DNA of 62,397 nucleotides from CAIRTM01 sp963723235 (GCA_963723235.1 CAVRPV010000014.1:1-62397); one strand, 5' to 3'. Counted from the stretch's first letter, positions 1 to 9,990 are shown. Translations and numbers: made by a program. Notes: generated by a model not told the origin, from the letters alone.

Positions 1-1471
1 GTCGAGCTGCTGCTGACGGGCCGCCTCGATATATGAGCCTTCAGACAGCCGGATTTCGCCCCGGGATGTGACGATGATCGCAGAAGCTCCGGAAACCGGG
101 CATTGCTCTTCACAAAAGCCGCAGCCGTTACATTTGTTTTCGATCACAACGGGCCGTCTGAAGCCGTCTTTCCACTGAAAAACAATCGCGTTGTACGGGC
201 ATTGCTCATCACAGATAAGGCACAGGCGATCCTGCTCCCAGACAAGGCAGCGGTTCTTGTCGATGAAAGCCGTGCCAAGCTTGGCATGTTTTTTTTCTGC
301 AAGCGTGAGCTCGCGCAGAGCATCGGTGGGGCATACGCTTCCGCACAAAGTGCAGGTCTGGTCGCAGCCGGCCCGGCGCGGCATCAGGCGCGGGGTCCAC
401 AGGCCCTCAAGGCCCTGTTCGAACAGCAGCGGCTGCAGGGTGTTGGTGGGGCAGATGCGCATGCATTGGCCGCAGCGTACGCAGCGCCGTAAAAATTCAT
501 CTTCCTTCACGGCGCCCGGCGGGCGGATAAGGCCGGTCGGCTTGACAATGCGGCCTGGAGTCAGGCGCTCGACAAAGGTTGTCAGCAGCCCGGCTCCGGC
601 GGCACACAGAAATGCGCGCTTTGATGCGGATGCTGCCGGAGCAGTGCGCGCCGGGCCGGTGCCATAGGTGATGGCCTGTTGCGGACACACGCGAGCGCAG
701 GTTCCGCAGAGACTGCATTCAATGGTTTGCGGTCTCGCGCGGCTTAACTGGAATTGCCTGCAGGGGGCAGCTTGTGATGCAGGCCCCGCAGGAGTTGCAT
801 GCAGTCGAGACATGGCGTTTGAAAATTTTGAAGCGGGAAAAAATCCCCAGCAGCGCGCCAAGCGGGCACAGGGTGCGGCACCAGAAGCGAAGGCCGATTC
901 TGTTGAGAATCAGTATAATCCCAAGCAACACTACCGTCAGCCAGACCCCGGCAAACAGAGGCTGGGGCAGACTGGTGCGCGCGATATAGACCATCTGCAT
1001 CTGTTCGGCAAGCGGGCGCACAGCGTCGAGCCCGAGATTTGCCAGCAGCACCAGTGCCGGATACAGAATAAATACTGCTATGCGGGTGATGAAGCTGATA
1101 GGGTCAAACAAGCCGGTAAGGTTGCAGCCGACAAGGGCTGCGCAGATAAGTGCGCAGAGCAGCAGATATTTTATTGCCGGATGATGCAGGCGTCGGGGTT
1201 GCGATTGTTTTTTTTTACAGAGGTCAAACAGCGTGCCCAGCGGGCAGGCCCAGGCGCAGAATACTCGTCCGGCTAGGGCTGCGCTTGCCAGCAGCACGAG
1301 CGCTGGCAGCAGCAGGATGCCAAGGGTGCGCGCTGCAAGCGCGGTGCTGAGCGCAAGAAGCGGGCTTGCCTGCAGAAACAGATCCGGGGCGAGCACCGGA
1401 AAGGGGTGCGCGCTTGCAAGCAGGAGCAGCACAAAGAGCCCTGCAAAAAGCAGCTGCACTGCCTTCCTCAT
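1..1471 (-). CDS. Membrane-bound polyferredoxin (NapH/MauN-like), partial, one frameshift
   Basis: The N-terminal part (719-1471) has several hydrophobic helices and the CxxxCP motifs typical of NapH-type membrane proteins (CAWACPLG, CRTLCPLG), then a first ferredoxin cluster (CNSCGACITSCP). The frame stops at 719, but the next frame continues without a break to the left edge with further Fe-S motifs (CSLCGTCARVCP, CVRCGQCMRICP, CLICDEQCP, CNGCGFCEEQCP). Dropping one A from an AAA run near 731 joins the two. The role is inferred: electron transfer at or across the membrane. The start codon overlaps the stop of the DUF362 gene upstream (ATGA), so the two form an operon. The C-terminus lies outside the window. 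Confidence 0.8.
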
Positions 1472-2396
1472 ACCGTTGCCTTTTTAATAATCACCTTGGG
1501 CAGGTCCATGGTGCCGAGACCCATGTCGTGCGCCGCGACAATGTGCTTATCTGCGCCGGGCTGAACTTCTGGCCGTACCAGTCGGCCATGGTAACACCCA
1601 TGGCATCAACAGCTACCGGGTCAGTACCGGCAATGATGGTTCTCGGCTCGGCTACGATGCCCGGACCCGAGGGGCCGCCGGTAGTAAGCGCGCGTGAGGC
1701 ATCCAGCACGGTCAGGTTGACTTTTACGGCGGAGGTCAAGTCGGCAAGGGCCTGGTTGATGTCGAAGTCGGAATGAAAGGCGCGGCGGTCCCAGATGATG
1801 CCCATCAGGTTTTTCATGCCCAGGGTCACACCTGTTGTGGTGTGCGATTTGGCGCAGGGCAGGTTTATGAACACGTCGCAGTCAAGCACGTCCGTGATAA
1901 TGTCGACGCTCTTCAGGACTTTGCCTTTGGGAATCGCTACGCTGCGGTAAAATTTCTTGTCGTTGACCGCGTAGACATACACGTTTTTCATGCCGCTGCA
2001 GGCGTCGCCTATGCCGGACAGTTTCAGGCATGCTTCAGCGCGGTTGATGGTGTGGTCGAGAATCCTGACCTCGCGCGCTCCTGCCTCGATGCACATCGCG
2101 GCCACTTCTTTCACCACGTCGGGGTGTGTGTCGACCGCGCTCTCTATTGATGACGCCCAGGACATGTTCGGTTTCAAAACAACGCGGCTGTCCTTTTTAA
2201 CAAAGGCCTCCATGCCGCCCAGCAGCTGTATGGCCTTGCGGGTGGCTGCCGGGCGGGCACCCTGCACAACAGCCAGGGTTGTTTGCGGCTGCGCCGCCGC
2301 ATAGCTCGACCGCACGCCGATCAGCAAAGGGCCGGCTCCGGCAGCAAGGCCGCAGGCCGCGGTTGTCTTTATGAAATCTCTGCGGGTATATTTCAT
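1468..2396 (-). CDS. Tat-exported DUF362 protein
   Basis: The start chosen has a strong GGAGGTGG site. The N-terminus carries a twin-arginine signal (RRDFIK, then a hydrophobic stretch ending in an Ala-rich cleavage region), so export in a folded state is likely. The body matches the DUF362 family (VVLKPNMSW, HPDVVKEVAAMCIEAGA, FINLPCAKSHTTTGVTLGMK, GTDPVAVDAMG). The biochemical function is unknown; DUF362 domains are often found with 4Fe-4S domains, and here the next gene is a polyferredoxin. The raw frame ends at 1491 with an unrelated tail. Adding one C to the CCC run near 1556 restores a family-like C-terminus whose stop overlaps the next start. Confidence 0.8.
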
Positions 2397-2638
2397 AATC
2401 CACCTCCTCCTATGGTACATATATGGGGTTATAATCCCATTTTTGTCATTAAAAAATAAGCTTTAAGACCCATGACAGCCTTGTTGATAAGCCTTTTGCA
2501 AGAAATTTCAATTAGCTGGTTTGGTCCGACCCCGGTTTGATATCGCCCATGCAGCAAACAACTTAACCACTTTTTTGAAATGCAGATAACATACCGAACA
2601 GTATTGATGGTGTCCCCGGATTTGGAATGCAAGGGGGC

Positions 2639-3260
2639 TCATTTTGCCGCCCCGCCGTGAGGCTTGTAGAAGATATGCGCGCCGATTTCCACCGTCTTGA
2701 TGTATTCCGCGGACCAACCGGGGAGAACTTTCCGCTGGTGGAAATAAATTGCACCACCGGTCCGGTCCGGTAGTTGACGGTTGAGAGCTTTTCTTGATAT
2801 TTCCTTGGCGATCGCGTAGGGTTCTTCCTCTTCTGCGTCATCCGAACGGCCATCGCACCACCACGAGAACTGGCAGGCACCCTGCTCGTTGCCTTGCCTG
2901 ACAACCTCACAAATCGTGTTTGGAAAGCCCTTATGGCCTAGCCGGTTCATAACAACATTGGCAATTGCTTCCATGCCGGCAGGGCCTTCGCTCTTGGCCT
3001 CCCAGTAGATGGTGCGTGAAAGACAGGTGATCGCATCGTCCAAGGGCGCTTCGCCGACTGGATCGACTGCCTGCCCTTCAGTCTTCGTAATGATCTCGGA
3101 TGGAGAAGGAGACGTTTTGCTGCCTTTGGCTGCCGAGTTCTGCTCCAGTACCTCCGCCTTGTTTTCAGCGGCTTCGGCCTTCTGTGCTCGGTCAGCCGCG
3201 GTCGCCTGGCCCGGCCAGAAGGATTATCGCCAGGCAGGTCACAACCCATATCTGTCGCAT
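2639..3260 (-). CDS. Exported cell wall hydrolase, SleB/CwlJ-like (Hydrolase_2), one frameshift
   Basis: The catalytic domain reads as the SleB/CwlJ fold: a conserved IYWEAKSEG with the key Glu, then GMEAIANVVMNR, CQFSWWCDG and YFHQRKVLPGW. This family cleaves peptidoglycan in spore germination in Firmicutes and is also common in Gram-negatives with cell-wall roles. Upstream, after one G is removed from a GGG run near 3204, the frame runs back to an ATG at 3260 through a signal peptide (MRQIWVVTCLAIILLAG) and an Ala/Glu/Lys-rich linker. It lies alone between spacers of about 220 and 120 bases. Confidence 0.75.
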
Positions 3261-3382
3261 TGTCAAACTCCTGGATGACATAAGTGTTCCTTTCCGGGGT
3301 CGGGCCACGCTATCTTATTTAATAAACTTAATTTTCTTCCCAGAAATATAGGTTTTGAGGCCTCATATCGTTCTTTTTAATA

Positions 3383-3583
3383 CTAAAATCCGGATTCAAG
3401 TTTGCGAAGCATTGTCTCAATCATGTGAACATGCTTCGACTCTTCGTTGTGCAGGGTTTCAAGCAGTTCCTTTACAAAACCGACTGAGGTGTTCTGTGCC
3501 AGTTCGGCATACAAATCACGAGCTTGCATTTCCTTCTGGAGTGCTTTTTTCAGTATTTGATTTGGAGTAGATAAATCGGGCAT
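3383..3583 (-). CDS. Small ferritin-like / rubrerythrin-like protein
   Basis: The protein has 66 residues and starts at an ATG behind a clean AGGAGG site. It has two predicted helices. The first contains KEMQARDLYAELA and the second EESKHVHMIETML, which resembles the ExxH iron ligands of rubrerythrins. A normal ferritin-like bundle has four helices, so this is about half a bundle and would have to dimerise. Longer in-frame extensions upstream lack a ribosome site and run into the intron remnant. A role in metal or peroxide handling is inference only. Confidence 0.6.
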   Translation of the reverse strand: MPDLSTPNQILKKALQKEMQARDLYAELAQNTSVGFVKELLETLHNEESKHVHMIETMLRKLESGF

Positions 3584-3701
3584 AGTTTTCCTCCTGTCTT
3601 CTACTTCAATAGTTGAACGATGCTGTTCACGGGCGCGCAGCTTCTGGCGCGTCCGGTGCAGCATTTTGCTGGATGTGTTTTTCCATAATAAGGAGACGCT
3701 T

Positions 3702-4009
3702 GTGTACGCCCGGCATGGGCGTGAACGTATGGGGTGCAAGTCCCCTGTACGAAAATCCGGTTAATGGTTGGATATAGCATTAGCAGAAGTACTAGCCGAA
3801 GGCAAGAGCGCAGTCGCAAAGCGGCATGACCAATGCGTGGCTGAAGAATCAGGGGGGGCGGTCAAGGGGCTGTGGGTCAACATGCACTTCCTGGCTACGG
3901 CCCGGAACTCTCTGAAAACCGCCCGGTGCGCGACCGCAGGAAGTGCCCGTGGTAGAGCCGTATGCCGTGTGTTGTGGGGGCTAAGTGAGAAAAACCCCTG
4001 ACTACCGGA
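3702..4009 (+). mobile_element. Degenerate ORF-less group II intron remnant
   Basis: The first part matches, from memory, the 5' end of bacterial group II introns: GTGTACGCCCGGCATGGGCG at 3702, the GGGGTGCAAGTCCCC hairpin, then ACTAGCCGAAGGCAAG. The 3' part has GAGCCGTATGCC, as at the start of domain V, followed by a GGGGGC...CCCC hairpin like domain VI and ACTACCGGAT. No reverse transcriptase is present, and the second half of domain V appears to be missing, so the RNA is probably inactive. The 3' end touches the hicB stop codon. Confidence 0.5.
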
Positions 4010-4348
4010 TTAGATTGCCATTGAAAGATTATGAACAATATATTTATTTATGCTTTCACCTTCTTGCATGGCTTTAACAGCCAACACCTTATGTAATTCA
4101 GGCGGTATTCTCAGCGCAATTTTCCCGGAAAATTTTTTATTGCAATTCCCCTTAGGTAATGGACGACCGTCTTTCAACATAATGGATATTGTTTCTTCAA
4201 CAATATCACAAAGCTCTTTAAAAACTTTATCCTGATTTTTGCCATGAACTCCGCCGATAAACAAACCTGGAGCGGAACCAACATAACACTTATCTTCTTC
4301 TGACCATTCAACAATTTTAAAATAATTGTCACTTATTTTTTTATTCAT
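4010..4348 (-). CDS. hicB: HicB-family antitoxin
   Basis: The protein has 112 residues. The N-terminal half has the HicB partial RNase H-like fold (FKIVEWSEEDKCYVGSAPGL, then GGVHGKNQDKVFKELCDIVEETI). The C-terminal half is a short DNA-binding domain of ribbon-helix-helix type (KIALRIPPELHKVLAVKA). It lies directly downstream of hicA with an ATGA overlap. By family knowledge it binds and neutralises the HicA mRNA interferase and represses its own operon. Confidence 0.8.
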   Translation of the reverse strand: MNKKISDNYFKIVEWSEEDKCYVGSAPGLFIGGVHGKNQDKVFKELCDIVEETISIMLKDGRPLPKGNCNKKFSGKIALRIPPELHKVLAVKAMQEGESINKYIVHNLSMAI

Positions 4349-4578
4349 TTCTTTATCTCCCGTAAGGCTCTTTTTAAATCTTTTTCCTGATATGGCAACG
4401 CATCTGCACCAGATTTACCCGATATAACAACATTAAATGGACAATTTTTATGAATAAATATTCTGTGGCTTCCCTTGCCACTTCGCGCTGCAAAACCAGC
4501 TCTTTCTAAATCGGCAATATATTTTCCACTTATTACAGAATTGGCTATTGAATTTAACTTATTGCGATAGTAGCGCAT
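4345..4578 (-). CDS. hicA: HicA-family mRNA interferase toxin
   Basis: This small basic protein has the double-stranded-RNA-binding-like HicA fold: SGKYIADLERAGFAARSGKG, then the catalytic-His segment GSHRIFI and a C-terminal LPYQEKDLKRALREI. The ATG at 4578 (MRYYRNK) is the likely start; the ATG at 4599 would add seven unlikely residues. It overlaps hicB by four bases. Toxin-first order with translational coupling is usual for HicAB. Confidence 0.75.
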   Translation of the reverse strand: MRYYRNKLNSIANSVISGKYIADLERAGFAARSGKGSHRIFIHKNCPFNVVISGKSGADALPYQEKDLKRALREIKK

Positions 4579-4614
4579 GAAACATGGAAAACAAGCCAAA
4601 GTTTCGCCCCTGCC

Positions 4615-5321
4615 TACACCCCGTAATACATATCCAGTGCGCGCTCCAGGCCTTCCTTTTTGCCGAAGAACATGATGTTGCCCTTTACACCCGGATCGTG
4701 GTCGACAACGGTTTTAAGGTATGCGTCGAAGGAGGCTTGCAGTTTCGCACGGGCGATGCCGCTGACGGGTTCTGCGGAATTGACAAGGTCAAGATAGGCG
4801 GCAAAGTATTCGGAGAAAATACCTGCTGCCTGTTCATCAAGCTGCGGGGAATTGTTACCCTCACGGCCGCCTTTGACTGCAGCGAGGCGATGCCGTCTTT
4901 GGATGTCTTGTGAAAACGCGTCAGTTCAGGGTAGCGCTCCCTGATTTCCATCAGGCGGTCAAAAAAATCAGTTGTGCTTGTTTTTCACCCCCGGCGCCTC
5001 TTGCGTGGGCATCAATGACAAAGACGCGTTTTTTGCCCATGAGCATGGTTTCGCAGGTAAACACCGGCAGGTCATATTCGATTTTCGGGGAAATAAATGT
5101 CGAAAAGACCCTCATGAACACGGGTAAGCTTATCTGCATGAAAACCGCGCGGGTGAGTTTTTCAGAGCTGTAGATCTGCCCGTCAAATTTGATCAGGCCG
5201 AGCATGCGGGCAGGGCGCACCGGGAAGGGGTATTTCAACTGCCACCGGCGTGACTTGCATTGCCTGCTGTAATTGTGCAATGCCGTTTACTGCAGTTTGT
5301 AATTCGTGTATGTACGTTCAT
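4615..5321 (-). CDS. Ferredoxin-dependent bilin reductase-like protein (HY2/PcyA superfamily), several frameshifts
   Basis: With the frame restored the protein has about 232 residues, the usual size of ferredoxin-dependent bilin reductases. Features I can align by eye to PcyA are a basic segment ending SEKLTRAVFMQ, the core KIEYDLPVFTCETMLMG followed by RVFVIDAHARG, and a C-terminal YLDLV...SFDAYL...DHDP...FFGKKEGLERALDMYYG matching the family's Q-x2-Y, NDP and FG-x2-A-x2-Y pattern. Shifts lie near 5310, 5233 (AAA), 4970 (T run) and 4855 (CCCC). The ATG overlaps the stop of the methyltransferase upstream. The assignment rests on pattern, not on a search; substrate and catalytic residues are not established. 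Confidence 0.5.
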
Positions 5322-6348
5322 GGAATATTCCTCTGTCGATGGTTGTAAGCCCGTATGGTTATGAGTTTTCGCGCCTGCACGATGCAGTCCATGCGGGTGC
5401 CGGTTTTGATTAAGGTGACATCCGTAAAGCCCGAGCGCTCAAGCATGTCTTTGACCTCGGCAAAGGTGTACGTGTCGCCTGCGGGCGTTGCCACGAGCAT
5501 GTTGATGGCAAAAAAAGCCCCGGCGGGCGGGTTGGTGCGCGCTTCATCCATGATATGGTCGCGGATGAGAACGCAGCCCCCGGGCACAAGGGCGCGGTTG
5601 TATTTTGCGGAACAGCTCCGTGTTTTCCTGCGGGCTGTTCTGGTGGATGATCGCCGACAGCAGGGCACAGTCGCAGCCTCCGGGCAGTTCATCGTTGTAG
5701 AAGTCGCCGTGCGCGAAACTGACCCGATCCGCAAAAGGTGTTCCCGCGATGCGCGCACGTGCAAGTTCTAGCACGCCGGGAAAGTCGAAGATCACGGCCT
5801 TCATATTCGGATTTTTTTCAAGAAACGCCATGGCGTAGGTGCCTGATCCGCCGCCGATGTCAAGCAGCATGCTGAAGGCTGAAAGATCGAGCTCGCCTGC
5901 TATCTGGCGGGATAAGCCCTGCCCGATTACATGCATGGCGCCGATAAAGGCGTTCATCACGTCTTTGTCCTTTTCGCCGATTACGGGAGTAAGCGCGGGG
6001 TTTTTGCCCATGCGGATTGTTTCGGTCAGCTGCGACCAGTTGTTCCACATGCTGCTCATGTGGCGGATCATGGGCAGGATGGATGCGGGGTGCAGGCTTG
6101 AAAGCGGTGCGCCCCTGTCGGTCAGGCGGTAGCAGCCGCCGGTTTTTGCAAGCACGCCGGTGACCACCAGGCAGTCAAGCACGCGCGTGGTTGCATGCGC
6201 GTCAAGGCCGAGGTCTGCGGCGAGGTCCGCGGGCTGAGCGCGGTTTACGCTCAAGCTCGGTAAACAGGTCAAGGTCGGCTGCGCTCAGCATGATGCGCGC
6301 CTGCATGAATTCAGCAACTTCATCGATTAACGGGTTCTCGAAACTCAT
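5318..6348 (-). CDS. SAM-dependent O-methyltransferase with winged-helix dimerisation domain, two frameshifts
   Basis: The N-terminal part is a winged-helix dimerisation domain (QPADLAADLGLDAHATTRVLD, then YRLTDRG). The C-terminal part is a class I methyltransferase with a clear SAM motif (LLDIGGGSGTYAMAFLEKNP) and motif II (VSFAHGDFYNDELPGGCD). This architecture covers hydroxyneurosporene, acetylserotonin and bacteriochlorophyllide (BchU) methyltransferases. Frame breaks at about 6245 (AAA) and 5600 (AAAA) fit one-base errors. The ATG at 6348 has a GAGG site. The stop overlaps the start of the bilin-reductase-like gene, so a joint role on a tetrapyrrole is a reasonable guess, no more. Confidence 0.7.
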
Positions 6349-6481
6349 AACAGCCTCTTTAAAATTATTGGATCATCTGAGTTGATTGTACCGAAAAAAG
6401 ACTCCTCTGCCTTTTCAACCGGTACAGGTCATGCCCTGCTGCGCAGAGTTGCCGTATTGCCGCGTGCAGGGTACTTTTCAA

Positions 6482-6556
6482 GCCCCCTTTGGCAAAGGGG
6501 GTTGGGGGATTTGCCGGAAGACAGAAATCCCCCTGTATCCCCCTTTTTTTAAAGGG
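6482..6556. repeat. Interspersed inverted repeat of the 'CCCCCTTT...AAAGGGGG' type
   Basis: Two arms pair imperfectly: GCCCCCTTTGGCAAAGGGGG with GGGGGATTT on the left, and AAATCCCCC with CCCCCTTTTTTTAAAGGGAG on the right. Palindromes of this kind are scattered in many bacterial genomes. It lies in the spacer between the methyltransferase operon and rimO, with no gene of its own. Confidence 0.6.
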
Positions 6557-6604
6557 AGAATTTTATGGACCCCTTTGTTGTGCGGGGCTGTACTTAGTTT
6601 GCCG

Positions 6605-7937
6605 CTATCCGCTCACGCGGCCGACAAGATCATAGGTCAGTGATCGGGTGATGGTAACTGTAGCGAATTCCCCGATTGTGACATCATCATTGAGAAACAC
6701 CACCCCATCAACCTCCGGAGCCTGGAATTCAGTGCGGGCCTGCAGCGCGTATGCTTCGCGGGGCGAAATACCGTCGACGAGCACGCGCAGCCTGCAGCCT
6801 TTCATGGCGGCGTTTTTCTCGCGGGCGATTTTTTTTTGCAGGCTCATGAGCTCGGCGTAGCGTTCGCGTTTTACGCGCTCGGGGATCGCGCCCGGCATCT
6901 TCGCGGCAGGGGTGCCTTCTTCGGCGCGGTAGCAAAACGCACCGAGGTTGTCAAAGCGTACATCGCGCACGAAGTCAAGCAGGTCGTTGAAAATCGCGTT
7001 CGGTCTCGCCGGGGAATCCGACGATGAAGGTTGTGCGCAGGGCGATCTCGGGGCAGAGGGATCGGGCCCTTGCAATCAGCGCCTCTATGCGGCTGCGTGT
7101 TTCGCGGCGGCCCATGCGCTTTAAGACGGGATCGGCGATATGCTGCAGAGGGATATCGATGTAGCGGCACAGTTTCGGCTCCGAGGCCATCATCCTGATA
7201 ATATCCGTGTGCAGGTGCGCGGGATGGCAGTACAAGAGGCGTACCCACTCAAGCCCCCGCACACGGCACAGATCGCGCAGCAGCGCGGGAAGGCCGTCGT
7301 AGCGGGTGGTGTCCTGTGCGACCAGGTTTATCTCCTGAATGCCGGCGCGTGCCAGTGTGCGGGCTTCCTGAACAATGGAGCTGCGCGAGCGCTGGCGAAA
7401 CGGGCCCTTGATGGAGGGAATCGCGCAATAGGTGCAGCCGTGCGAACAGCCTTCGGCGATCTTGATGTAGGCGGACGCACCCGGCGCTGAAAGCGAGCGG
7501 GGCGTGTGCGCGGATTGCAGAAATGCCTGTTTGCCGATGATCAGGCGGGGAGCGGATGCAGGGCGCATGGTGAGTTTCCTGATGTGTTCGGCAATGCGGC
7601 GCGTATTCACTGCTGCCAAGAAACAGGTCAACTTCAGGCAGTTCGCTGCAACGTCCTCTCGGTAGCGCTGCGGCAGGCAGCCGCACACGATCAGACAGCG
7701 GCATGAGCCGTTGCGCTTCAGGGCTGCGTATTCAAGGATGGTGTCGATTGATTCGCTGGTTGCCTCGGCAATGAATGCGCAGGTGTTGACGATGATGATG
7801 TCGGCCGCGTTGATGTCGTCGTGCAGAGAAAAGCCGTCTTTTTCAAGGCAGCCGAGCATGACCTCGCTGTCGACCTGATTTTTGGCGCAGCCCAGGCTTT
7901 CGATGTATACGGTTGTTTGGGTTTTGGTCGGGTTCAA
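6605..7937 (-). CDS. rimO: Ribosomal protein S12 methylthiotransferase RimO, one frameshift
   Basis: This radical-SAM enzyme adds a methylthio group to an aspartate of ribosomal protein S12. The N-terminal UPF0004 domain begins IESLGCAKNQVDSEVMLG. The radical-SAM cluster motif is CSHGCTYCAIPSIKGPFRQR. The C-terminal part (EEGTPAAKMPGAIPERVKR, then a TRAM-like domain) is in another frame; removing one T from TTTT near 6993 restores FPGETERDFNDLLDFV. The full length of about 444 residues is normal. The likely start is TTG at 7937, with no ATG close by. Confidence 0.9.
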
Positions 7938-7975
7938 GGCTCAAATATTCAGGAATTGATGGTTCTGTTAGAGTT

Positions 7976-8054
7976 TGTCATTCCGTGAAAACCGGAGTCC
8001 AGTCTGGTTGTAGCTATTTAAAAACTCTGGATTCCGGCTTTCGCCGGAATGACA
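7976..8054. repeat. Interspersed inverted repeat 'TGTCATTCCG...CGGAATGACA'
   Basis: A perfect 10-base terminal inverted repeat encloses an imperfect palindrome (ACCGGAGTCCAG against CTGGATTCCGGC). This is a common intergenic element of proteobacteria-like genomes. It fills most of the spacer between rimO and the Xaa-Pro peptidase. Confidence 0.65.
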
Positions 8055-8085
8055 GATAATGCTTATTGCCTATCGATAGCGTGTT

Positions 8086-9226
8086 TCATCCCAGCACGGT
8101 TAAATCCTTGTTCGTGCAGGTGATGTATTCACAGCCGTCTTTGCGCACCACAAGCGTATCTTCGATGCGGATGCCGCCCCAGCCGGGTATGTAGATGCCG
8201 GGCTCAATCGTAACCACCATGCCTGTGCGCAGCACTGCATCGGATGTTGGTGACACGGTGGGAAACTCATGCACGTTCAAACCGACACCGTGGCCGGTGC
8301 CGTGCGTAAAATATTTGCCGCAGCCGTGCCTGTTGAGATGGTTGCGGGCAACTGCGTCAATGTCGCGTGCGTTCAGGCCGCAGGCCAGCGCCTCAATGGC
8401 CAGGTCATGGGCCTGCCTGACAAGGCCGTAGAGTTTTTTCTGGCGGGCGCTTGCTTTTCCAACGACAAACGTGCAGGTTTCATCCGAGCAGTAGCCTTCA
8501 TACAGCGTGCCGTAATCAATGGTCAGAAAATCCCCGGCCCTGATTTTTTTATCGCCCGGCGCGGCGTGGGGCAGGGCGCTGCGCGCACCTGATGCCACGA
8601 TGGTCGGGAATGCACTGCCCTGGCCGCCGTTGCAGCGCATGCGGTAGTCCAGCTCAGCGGCAAGCTCAACTTCGCGCATGCCGGGCCGTACCAGGGGCAG
8701 AACCTGGGCGAGACTTTCAGCGGCTATGCGGGCTGCTTTTTTGAGCAGGCGGATTTCTGTCGGCATCCTTGCAGGAGCGCAGGCTGTCAAGTTCCGCTGC
8801 CAGGGGGTGAAGTTCCCTTTGTCCTGCATGTTTTTCAAGTTCTTGCAGCACGGCAACGCTTATGTGGCGCGCCTCGTAGCCCAGTCGTTTGATGTTCATG
8901 CGGGCCGCAAGGCTGCCGATCTTTTCCCATTTTTTTTTAAAGGTAATGACTTGGAAATCCGGAAACCTCCCGGCGCGCCTGGGTGGTGTAGCGGCCGTCG
9001 GTCAGGAAAAACCCTTGAGCGCGGTCAGCAGCAGCGAGCCTTCCGAGCCGCTGAACCCGCACAAATAGCGCACATTCTCGGGGCTTGTCACGAGCATGCC
9101 GTCAAGCGTGTGATCCGACGCACTTCCAGAATCTACTGTTTCGTTGCGGAAAAGCCATGTGTTTCTGTCCAATTGATATATGCGAGATTGTGCGCTATTG
9201 ATTGAGGTTTCACCACAGCCAGACAT
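8086..9226 (-). CDS. Xaa-Pro aminopeptidase, M24 family, several frameshifts
   Basis: The catalytic pita-bread domain (8086-8770) has the metal ligands in order: LTIDYGTLYEGYCSDETCTF (two Asp), GTGHGVGLNVHEFP (His), TIEPGIYIPGWGGIRIED (two Glu). The N-terminal creatinase-like domain is spread over other frames: DGMLVTSPENVRYLCGFSGS, TDGRYTTQAR and MNIKRLGYEARHISVAVLQ. At least three single-base shifts (near 9005, 8900 and 8765) join them. The true start is unclear; the residues before DGMLV do not look like the family. The expected role is cleavage of N-terminal residues preceding proline. Confidence 0.75.
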
Positions 9227-9452
9227 TTTTTGTCAATTGAAAAAGCCCTGTTTGTTTGCATCGAGCGCCGGATAGCGCCCTGTGCGACTGGCGTTTCTGA
9301 TTTTTTTATTGACAAAACAGTACCCGGCAAGTACCTTTATACGGCAGTGCGGATGCGTTACTGCGGGGTCATGGCCTGATGAGGCGCAGCAGCGCACAGG
9401 CTCCGGACAACGACATATAAACACTATATAAACATGGTTAAGGAGATTGAAC

Positions 9453-9932
9453 ATGGACATGAACGAACTTGCCAAAAAGGTACAGCGGCTTGAAGCCATT
9501 GAAGCCATCAAACAACTCAAGGCCGAATATGCCGATGCCTGCGACGATATGTATAATCCGGCCCGCATGCCGAGCATGTTCACCAGGGATGCAGTCTGGG
9601 ACGGTGAAAAGGAAGGTTTTGGAAAACATGTCGGCATCGATGCCATCTGTAAATTTATGAATGAGGTCAAAGACGGCCTGAAGTTCGGCGTGCACTGGTT
9701 CCTGCAGCCCCGCATTAAAATAATCAGCGACACTGAAGCTGAAGGCGCCTGGTACCTGTGGCAGACCAGCACCATGGCAAGCGGCAAGGATATCTTTCTG
9801 GCCGGCATGGAGTATGACAAATACCGCATTGAAGACGGCGTATGGAAAATGAGCTATATGGAACTGAAGTTGTTTTATGCGGCTGATATCAAACAGGGCT
9901 GGAAAGACAACAAACTCAATGGTCTTCAATAA
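9453..9932 (+). CDS. NTF2/SnoaL-like protein
   Basis: This 159-residue protein of the cystatin-like alpha+beta barrel fold has a leading helix (LAKKVQRLEAIEAIKQLKAE), then DDMYNPARMPSMFTRDAVW, and a FGVHWFLQPRIKII strand pair. It resembles SnoaL-type dehydratase or isomerase domains, such as the BaiE group, but the substrate cannot be told. The ATG at 9453 follows an AAGGAG site. A hairpin terminator follows, so it is probably a single-gene unit. Confidence 0.7.
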   Translation: MDMNELAKKVQRLEAIEAIKQLKAEYADACDDMYNPARMPSMFTRDAVWDGEKEGFGKHVGIDAICKFMNEVKDGLKFGVHWFLQPRIKIISDTEAEGAWYLWQTSTMASGKDIFLAGMEYDKYRIEDGVWKMSYMELKLFYAADIKQGWKDNKLNGLQ

Positions 9933-9958
9933 ACGCAGTACCTTTGTATGATATTTTG

Positions 9959-9990
9959 CCCGGAAGCACTCTGTTTCCGGGCTTTTTTTT
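9959..9990 (+). terminator. Rho-independent terminator after the NTF2-like gene
   Basis: The stem CCCGGAA / TTCCGGG closes a nine-base loop and is followed by eight T residues. It lies 27 bases after the stop codon. Confidence 0.9.

Noticed and set aside
2429..2717. Short minus-strand frames between the DUF362 and SleB-like genes
   Set aside because: They have no ribosome site or protein-like composition, and they overlap the end of the SleB-like gene in another frame.
3690..4010. Cobalamin-type riboswitch
   Set aside because: The repeated GC hairpins first suggested it, but there is no B12 box, and the start and end fit a group II intron better.
4584..4913. Plus-strand frame of 109 codons
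   Set aside because: It is the complement of the bilin-reductase-like gene and begins inside hicA.
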